NCBI RefSeq assembly: GCF_028476545.1
Contig: NW_026731886.1
Span: 1 to 64,000, forward strand
DNA length: 64,000 nucleotides
DNA from: Physella acuta
Lineage: Eukaryota > Mollusca > Gastropoda > Physidae
Reading direction: 5' to 3'
The notes under the pieces were generated by a model. That model worked only from the letters and a program-made list of their open reading frames with translations. It had not been told where the DNA came from and did no database searches. The first letter of the stretch is position 1. Every line of letters begins with the position of its first letter. The position numbers and the translations under genes are program-made. Below, piece by piece: positions 52,301 through 61,300 of the stretch.

Positions 52301-55300
52301 TGGATAATATAAATATGTGGCCGAAATTTCTAAATAAAAATACTGTTAGTAATACCGTTTGCGTTTAGAGTTTAAGTAGACGAAGCCGATCAAATGCAGT
52401 AATATATTATAGGTTATCTACTGTAGCAAACGTGAGACCACTTAACTCCTACAAAACCCACACTACAACGGCTAATATAATCCATGGGTAATAACCAATC
52501 TGGGTAGCATGTTATACAATTTTAGACCCTTATAATCCACATTAATACTGACGTTCAACCCTCATGATGGCTGCCCCCACCTGTATCTAGCCCACAATAA
52601 AACCTAAGAGGAGTCTGCCCTGCCCTCCCCTGAAAATGTCTCACCTCCGTGATACCCAGCCCCACAGAGATAGTATTTCTTATATAATTTTGACCCTCAG
52701 GGCCCAGCAGGGAGAACAAAGGGGAAAGTCCCACTGCTCTCCCCTAAACACTTCTCACCTTGGTGTCATGTTATGTCATTTATAGCACACACGGCTTATC
52801 AGGGGAAAGCATTAAGGCATTAAGAATCTTAACTCTGGACAGCTACACACTAGTATACTAGCTACACACTAGGTGCCTACTGTAAACTACTAGACTGTAG
52901 GCCCTATGTAGACCTGCAATTGTATCAATTGTAGACTGGGTCCATTGTTATTATTCTAAACCATCTCACTTATAATGTTTCTAGCTTGATTTGTTTCTTT
53001 TATAAACAGTGGATTTAAAAAAAAAATTAGCCTAATCATTAACCAAATAATAATAATGTGGTTATTTGTTGTTGGCTGGTATGATCTAGATTGTACTACT
53101 AGGCTACAAAAACTTAGTAGACCAATTACTATATATGAATTTGAATTTAATTAAACTCAGTCCAGTATCAGATACATATTGCTGTAAAAAGACAACAAAG
53201 TAGGTAGGCCTTAGTAATTTATTAAAGCCTTCTACTACAATAATATCAACTACATGCTTGTATAAAGTTTTTACAATTTAATTAAAGTAGCAGATTCTAG
53301 ATCTAAGTCTAGTCATACAATCTATTTCAATTTCAGAAAATTTCGTTTGCTAAAAAAATGATTAGATAATAGAGCGAGATTTTAGATCTTAGAGACAATT
53401 AAATGCTTTATTAGGCCTATTATGACTACTTTTGATTTATTATGGGTGTATTTTGAATCGAATGTAGATCTAAAGTAATTAAATTTAAGTAAAGAAGTAG
53501 ATTCTAGATTCTATGTCTACCCAGCGGAGCCAGGTATTAGGCCTACTATTAGATCTTATTATTCTTATTATTACTTTTGACTTTGTCTTTTACTATTAGT
53601 ATTTGTGAAGGTCGAGCATATTTGTTTTATTAATAGTTATCTTTTATAATTAAAATGAAGTTTATTATTTTACTGTCCTTACCTGAAACAAAGTATCGAG
53701 AACTGCATTTGATCAGATTCGGCTACTTTAACTCTAAACGCTAACAGTATTTTTATTTAGAAATTTTGTCCACATATTTATTTATACGAAACTGTCAATA
53801 ACAGTATAAGGATCTTCAATTCCTAAGAGTTCAAGTTTTTTAACGTATTTTTCCTTTTCCGCGGGTGCGGTTCTTTACATACTGTGAACGCGTCCAGCGC
53901 TGGTGAACACGTCCAGCGCTGGCGAACAGCTGATTGTGTTTACGTCTGGTGTACACCACTGTGGCGGCGGGCGTAGGTATCACGAACGGACGTGACGTCA
54001 TATGAAAGGACTCTATACAAGAAACACTTCTACTTTAGTGAAGCTTTACATAGTATAAGTCATGTCATTGAGTCAGACCTGAGATAAGTCATGTCATTGA
54101 GTCAGACCTGAGATAAGTCATGTTATTCAGTCAGACCTGAGATAAGTCATGTCATTGAGTCAGACCTGAGATAAGTCATGTCATTGAGTGAGACCTGAGA
54201 TAAGTCATGTCATTGAGTCAGACCTGAGATAAGTCATGTTATTCAGTCAGACCTGAGATAAGTCATGTCATTGAGTCAGACCTGAGATAAGTCATGTCAT
54301 TGAGTGAGACCTGAGATAAGTCATGTCATTGAGTCAGACCTGAGATAAGTCATGTCATTGAGTGAGACCTGTGATAAGTCATGTCATTGAGTCAGACCTG
54401 AGATAAGTCATGTCATTGAGTCAGACCTGAGATAAGTCATGTCATTGAGTCAGACCTGAGATAAGTCATGTTATTCAGTCAGACCTGAGATAAGTCATGT
54501 CATTGAGTCAGACCTGAGATAAGTCATGTCATTGAGTGAGACCTGAGATAAGTCATGTCATTCAATCAGACCTGAGATAAGTCATGTCATTGAGTCAGAC
54601 CTGAGATAAGTCATGTCATTGAGTGAGACCTGAGATAAGTCATGTCATTGAGTCAGACCTGAGATAAGTCATGTCATTGAGTCAGACCTGAGATAAGTCA
54701 TGTCATTGAGTCAGACCTGAGATAAGTCATGTCATTGAGTCAGACCTGAGATAAGTCATGTCATTGAGTCAGACCTGAGATAAGTCATGTCATTGAGTCA
54801 GACCTGAGATAAGTCATGTCATTGAGTCAGACCTGAGATAAGTCATGTCATTGAGTCAGACCTGAGATAAGTCATGTCATTGAGTCAGACCTGAGATAAG
54901 TCATGTCATTGAGTCAGACCTGAGATAGATGAGAGATTACCTCATGAAGAGGAAACAGATGAGGGCACAGATGAGAATGACAATGACAGCTCCAGCACAG
55001 GTGGGTGTGACTATGGTCAGCAAGGCATTGGTGTCAGCCTCATCAGCTTTATTGACAGGAACAGCATCACTGTTGGTTGGTCCGCTGGGTGGGTTTGGCC
55101 CCTGGGGTGTGGAGTTGATGGTAACAGGAACAGAGAAGTCACTGGATGTGGACAGTCGCTGGAATTTCAATTAGTCAGACATGGATTAGACCCAAGTTAT
55201 TCATCTCAATGTCAACTTCCTAATATTGACTTCTACAATAAAATAACTAGTAAAGAGAATTCCCTCTCCAATATGTACAAGGTAGCGACGTACGTTGTCC

Positions 55301-58300
55301 ACAGAATATGCCCGTAGGAAGACTTGGTAATTTTTGTCTTTAGACAGTGGTTTGTTCATGAAAGAGCCGTACTCCTGACCATTGCCCAGCGTAAACTCAG
55401 ACGGCAGAGATTGGGAGTCGAATCTGGCAGCGATGTAAGGCTGGTCGTTGTCAGGTTTATCCTTGGTCAGCTGAGGATGTAACACATCACAGGATGTAAC
55501 ACATCACAGGATGTAACACATCACATGATGTAACACATCACATGATGTAACACATCACATGATGTAACACATCACATGAAGGGGCTGGGATGTAACACAT
55601 CACATGAGAGGGCTGGGATGTAACACATCACATGAGGGGGCTGGGATGTAACACATCACATGAGGGGGCTGGGATGTAACATCACATGAGGGGGCTGGGA
55701 TGTAACACATCACATGAGGGGGCTGGGATGTAACACATCACATGAGAGGGCTGGGATGTAACACATCACATGAGGGGGCTGGGATGTAACACATCACATG
55801 AGGGGGCTGGGATGTAACATCACATGAGGGGGCTGGGATGTAACATCACATGAGGGGGCTGGGATGTAACACATCACATGAGGGGGCTGGGATGTAACAC
55901 ATTACACGAGGGGGCTAGGATGTAACATCACACGAGGGGGCTGGGATGTAACATCACATGAGGGGGCTGGGATGTAACACATCACACGAGGGGGCTGGGA
56001 TGTAACACATCACATGAGGGGGGCTTTGATGTAACACATCACATGAGGGGGGCTTTGATGTAACACATCACATGAGGGGGGCTTTGATGTAACATCACAT
56101 GAGGGGGGCTTTGATGTAACATCACATGAGGGGGCTGGGATGTAACACATCACACGAGGGGGCTGGGATGTAACACATCACATGAGGGGGCTGGGATGTA
56201 ACACATCACACGAGGGGGCTGGGATGTAACATCACATGAGGGGGCTGGGATGTAACATCACATGAGGGGGCTGGGATGTAACATCACGTGAGGGGGCTGG
56301 GATGTAACATCACGTGAGGGGGCTGGGATGTAACATCACGTGAGGGGGCTGGGATGTAACATCACATGAGGGGGCTGGGATGTAACATCACATGAGGGGG
56401 CTGGGATGTAACACATCACATGAGGGGGCTGGGATGTAACATCACATGAGGGGGCTGGGATGTAACACATCACATGAGGGGGCTGGGATGTAACATCACA
56501 TGAGGGGCTGGGATGTAACACATCACATGAGGGGCTGGGATGTAACATCACGTGAGGGGGCTGGGATGTAACATCACGTGAGGGGGCTGGGATGTAACAT
56601 TACATGAGGGGGCTGGGATGTAACACATCACATGAGGGGGCTGGGATGTAACATCACATGAGGGGCTGGGATGTAACACATCACATGAGGGGCTGGGATG
56701 TAACATCACGTGAGGGGGCTGGGATGTCTTTTAGAAATCTTAGTCTGAGTGAGGACAATTTGGTTAGATGTGTACAATTTGAACAATGCTTTGACTGCTG
56801 TATTAAGTTTGATGTACGAGTTTAGTTGACTATAGCTATGAGATCCAGCAAGATCTAGATGAGTTAAAGATCCAGCATGATCTAGATGAGTTAAAGATCC
56901 ATCAAGATGAGTTAAAGATCCATCAAGATGAGTTAAAGATCCATCAAGATGAGTTAAAGATCCATCAAGATGAGTTAAAGATCCATCAAGATGAGTTAAA
57001 GATCCATCAAGATGAGTTAAAGATCCATCAAGATGAGCTAAAGATCCTCACCTGTTCTATGGTGTAGTCAAATGTAGACCTGAGTGGCCCTACTTTGGGC
57101 ACCACCACAATGTGGTAGTGGCTGATGGGGCCGTTCTTCTCTGACGCTCTCTTCAGTTTGAGCACAGGGTGACCTCTGCTGATGCTGATGGGCTCTGGTC
57201 TCTCCAGGGGTGGGGGGACTGTGGACAAGCTCAGCTTTAGACTACTGGACATATGCTATGGACACTTCAGTTTTAAAGTGCCTCCCATCTTATGAGTTGA
57301 ATTAAAACTCGGAAATAAAAACTTTTAACAAAAAAAAAAGTCATAAAACCACTGCTGTGGAAGGTATTCAGTGTTTTTTTTATACTTGAATCAAGCAACT
57401 TTTCTCAAACTATTTCATGTGTCAGACGTCTTGTATTGAGAGTTGAATTACCTGACCACAACTGACCATCTATCAATGTCTCTGTCACCAGATGTTGGAC
57501 AACTTACCATCTATCAATGTCTCTGTCACCAGAAGTTGGACAACTTACCATCTATCAATGTCTCTGTCACCAGAAGTTGGACAACTGACCATCTATCAAT
57601 GTCTCTGTCACCAGAAGTTGGACAACTTACCACCTATCAATGTCTCTGTCACCAAAAGTTGGACAACTGACCATCTATCAATGTCTCTGTCACCAGAAGT
57701 TGGACAACTTACCATCTATCAATGTCTCTGTCACCAGAAGTTGGACAACTTACCATCTATCAATGTCTCTGTCACCAGAAGTTGGACAACTTACCATCTA
57801 TCAATGTCTCTGTCACCAGAAGTTGGACAACTTACCATCTATCAATGTCTCTGTCACCAGAAGTTGGACAACTTACCATCTATCAATGTCTCTGTCACCA
57901 GAAGTTGGACAACTTACCATCTATCAATGTCTCTGTCACCAGAAGTTGGACAACTTACCATCTATCAATGTCTCTGTCACCAGAAGTTGGACAACTTACC
58001 ATCTATCAATGTCTCTGTCACCAGAAGTTGGACAACTTACCATCTATCAATGTCTCTGTCACCAGAAGTTGGACAACTTACCATCTATCAATGTCTCTGT
58101 CACCAGAAGTTGGACAACTTACCATCTATCAATGTCTCTGTCACCAGAAGTTGGACAACTTACCATCTATCAATGTCTCTGTCACCAGAAGTTGGACAAC
58201 TTACCATCTATCAATGTCTCTGTCACCAGAAGTTGGACAACTTACCATCTATCAATGTCTCTGTCACCAGAAGTTGGACAACTTACCATCTATCAATGTC

Positions 58301-61300
58301 TCTGTCACCAGAAGTTGGACAACTTACCATCTATCAATGTCTCTGTCACCAGAAGTTGGACAACTTACCATCTATCAATGTCTCTGTCACCAGAAGTTGG
58401 ACAACTTACCATCTATCAATGTCTCTGTCACCAGAAGTTGGACAACTTACCATCTATCAATGTCTCTGTCACCAGAAGTTGGACAACTTACCATCTATCA
58501 ATGTCTCTGTCACCAGATGTTGAACAGAACCCCTGGTTTTGGATGAGGCAAATATGGCGCTGATGTTGAACTCATATTTCATCTTTGGTTTCAGGTTCTC
58601 CACAGTAAAAGTGTTTAAGTGGCCGGCAATGGTGATATCCTTTGAGTCGTCGGAGGTTATTCTATTGTTGTCCTCTCTGTAGGATTTGAACCCAGTGTAG
58701 TTCAGCTGAAACAAAAATGAATCTAGTATAATTCAGTTACAATATATTTGGACACGACAAACTTACTATATTTGGACACCTCACACTTACAATATATTTG
58801 GACACACAATATATTAGGACAAAACATACAATATATTTGGACACCTCACACTTACAATATATTTGGACACACAATATATTAGGACAAAACATACAATTTA
58901 TTCGGACACGACATACTTACAATTGATTTGGACACGATATACTTACAATATATTTGGACACGTCATACTTACAATATATTTGGACACATCACACAATATA
59001 TTTGGAAACGACATACTTACAATATATTTGGACACGTCACCAAGCTTAGGTTTTTCCCACTGTAGGGTCACTTCTTTGGACAAGACGCTGGATGCTCGGA
59101 ACTTCTGGACGGCATCCTCACGTTCTGCCAGACAAAAATCATCAGTTTATTTCATTTAGTCACGTCCTTTCATTCATTTAATTTAGTCACGTCCTTTCAT
59201 TCATTTCATTTAGTCACATCCTTTCATTCATCTCATTTAGTCACGTCCTTTCATTCATCTCATTTAGTCACGTCCTTTCATTCATTTCATTTAGTCACGT
59301 CCTTTCATTCATTTCATTTAGTCACGTCCTTTCATTCATTTCATTTAGTCACGTCCTTTCATTCATTTCATTTAGTCACGTCCTTTCATTCATTTCATTT
59401 AGTCACGTCCTTTCATTCATTTCATTTAGTCACGTCCTTTCATTCATTTCATTTAGTCACGTCCTTTCATTCATTTCATTTAGTCACGTCCTTTCATTCA
59501 TTTCATTTAGTCACGTCCTTTCATTCATTTCATTTAGTCACGTCCTTTCATTCATTTCATTTAGTCACGTCCTTTCATTCATTTCATTTAGTCACGTCCT
59601 TTCATTCATTTCATTTAGTCACGTCCTTTCATTCATTTCATTTAGTCACGTCCTTTCATTCATTTCATTTAGTCACGTCCTTTCATTCATTTCATTTAGT
59701 CACGTCCTTTCATTCATTTAGTCACGTCCTTTCATTCATTTCATTTAGTCACGTCCTTTCATTCATTTCATTTAGTCACGTCCTTTCATTCATTTCATTT
59801 AGTCACGTCCTTTCATTCATTCATTTAGTCATGTCCTTTCATTCCTTTCATTTAGTCATGTCCTTTCATTCATTTCATTTAGTCACGTCCTTTCATTCAT
59901 TTCATTTAGTCACGTCCTTTCATTCATTTAGTCACATCCTTTCATTCATTTCATTTAGTCACGTCCTTTCATTCATTTCATTTAGTCACGTCCTTTCATT
60001 CATTTCATTTAGTCACGTCCTTTCATTCATTTAGTCACGTCCTTTCGTTCATTATATTTAGTCTCAGCTGTATTTTATTAAGGCTGGAACTATGTTACAT
60101 TGAGTCGTGATGTTACACACCGGTAAGTGTTGTGATATGTTACACATTGATAAGTGTTGTGATATGTTACACATTGGTAAGTTTTGTGATTTGTTACACA
60201 TTGGTAAGTGTTGTGATATGTTACACACTGGTAAGTGTTGTGATTTGTTACGCAATGATATAAAACATAATCACATCATACTGTACAGGAAAGACAGTGG
60301 ACAAGAAATCTTGACAAAAAGAAATCATCAACACGTGACATTCATATATGGTAGCGCTTAGATATGTTTTCCTTTTGGTGTCCGGTCCTAAACTACACTA
60401 ACAGCAGTAGAAGGGTTAATTTCTGTTCTAGATATTTATTCCCAGTCTCCATACAATCTAAACTAAGTTGTACTTACGTGTCTCCTTGACATCCGTGGTA
60501 ACAACTTCTGACATGTTGCCATAGCGACCATCAACAGACTTGGCCTGCACACGGACAGCGTAGACCGAGTGCGCCTCCACTCCTGTGATGTCAGCCACTG
60601 TGTACGGGCCAATCTCCTTCTGCTGCCAGGCGTACATGGCGGGCGTGGCAAACAGGTTGTAGTAGATCTTGTACCCAGACACCAGCGCCTCCGTGTCATC
60701 CCACCTCACCTCCAGCGTGGAGTCTGATGTCCGGCGCACTTTCACGTTCTTTGGTGGGGGTGGCACTACAAGAGGTAAGTTACATTTTTTTAGTCAGGTT
60801 CTTTGGTGAAGGTGGTACTACAAGAGGTAAGTTACATTTTTTAGTCAGGTTTCTTTTTTTGGGGGTGGCACTACAAGAGGTAAGTTACATTTTTAGTCAC
60901 GTTCTTTGGTTGGGGTGGCACTACAAGAGGTAAGTTACATTTTTTTAGTCAGGTTCTTTGGTGGGGGTGGCACTAAAAGAGGTAAGTTACATTTTTTTAG
61001 TCAGGTTCTTTGGTGGGGGTGGCACTACAAGAGGTAAGTTACATTTTTTAGTCAGGTTCTTTGGTGGGGGTGGCACTAAAAGAGGTAAGTTACATTTTTT
61101 AGTCAGGTTTCTTTTTTTGGGGGTGGCACTACAAGAGGTAAGTTACATTTTTTAGTCAGGTTCTTTGGTGGGGGTGGCACTACAAGAGGTAAGTTACATT
61201 TCTTAGTCAGGTTTCTGTGACCAACATACACCGCTGAGGTCAGGCTCATATGTACACTAAATGTGTACACTGAATGTGTACACTGAATGTGTACACTGAA

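Noticed and set aside
57443-58563. Plus-strand frames up to 343 codons with a 41-residue period
   Set aside because: They are antisense to the LAR exon-donor minisatellite and exist because 41 bp times three has no stop.
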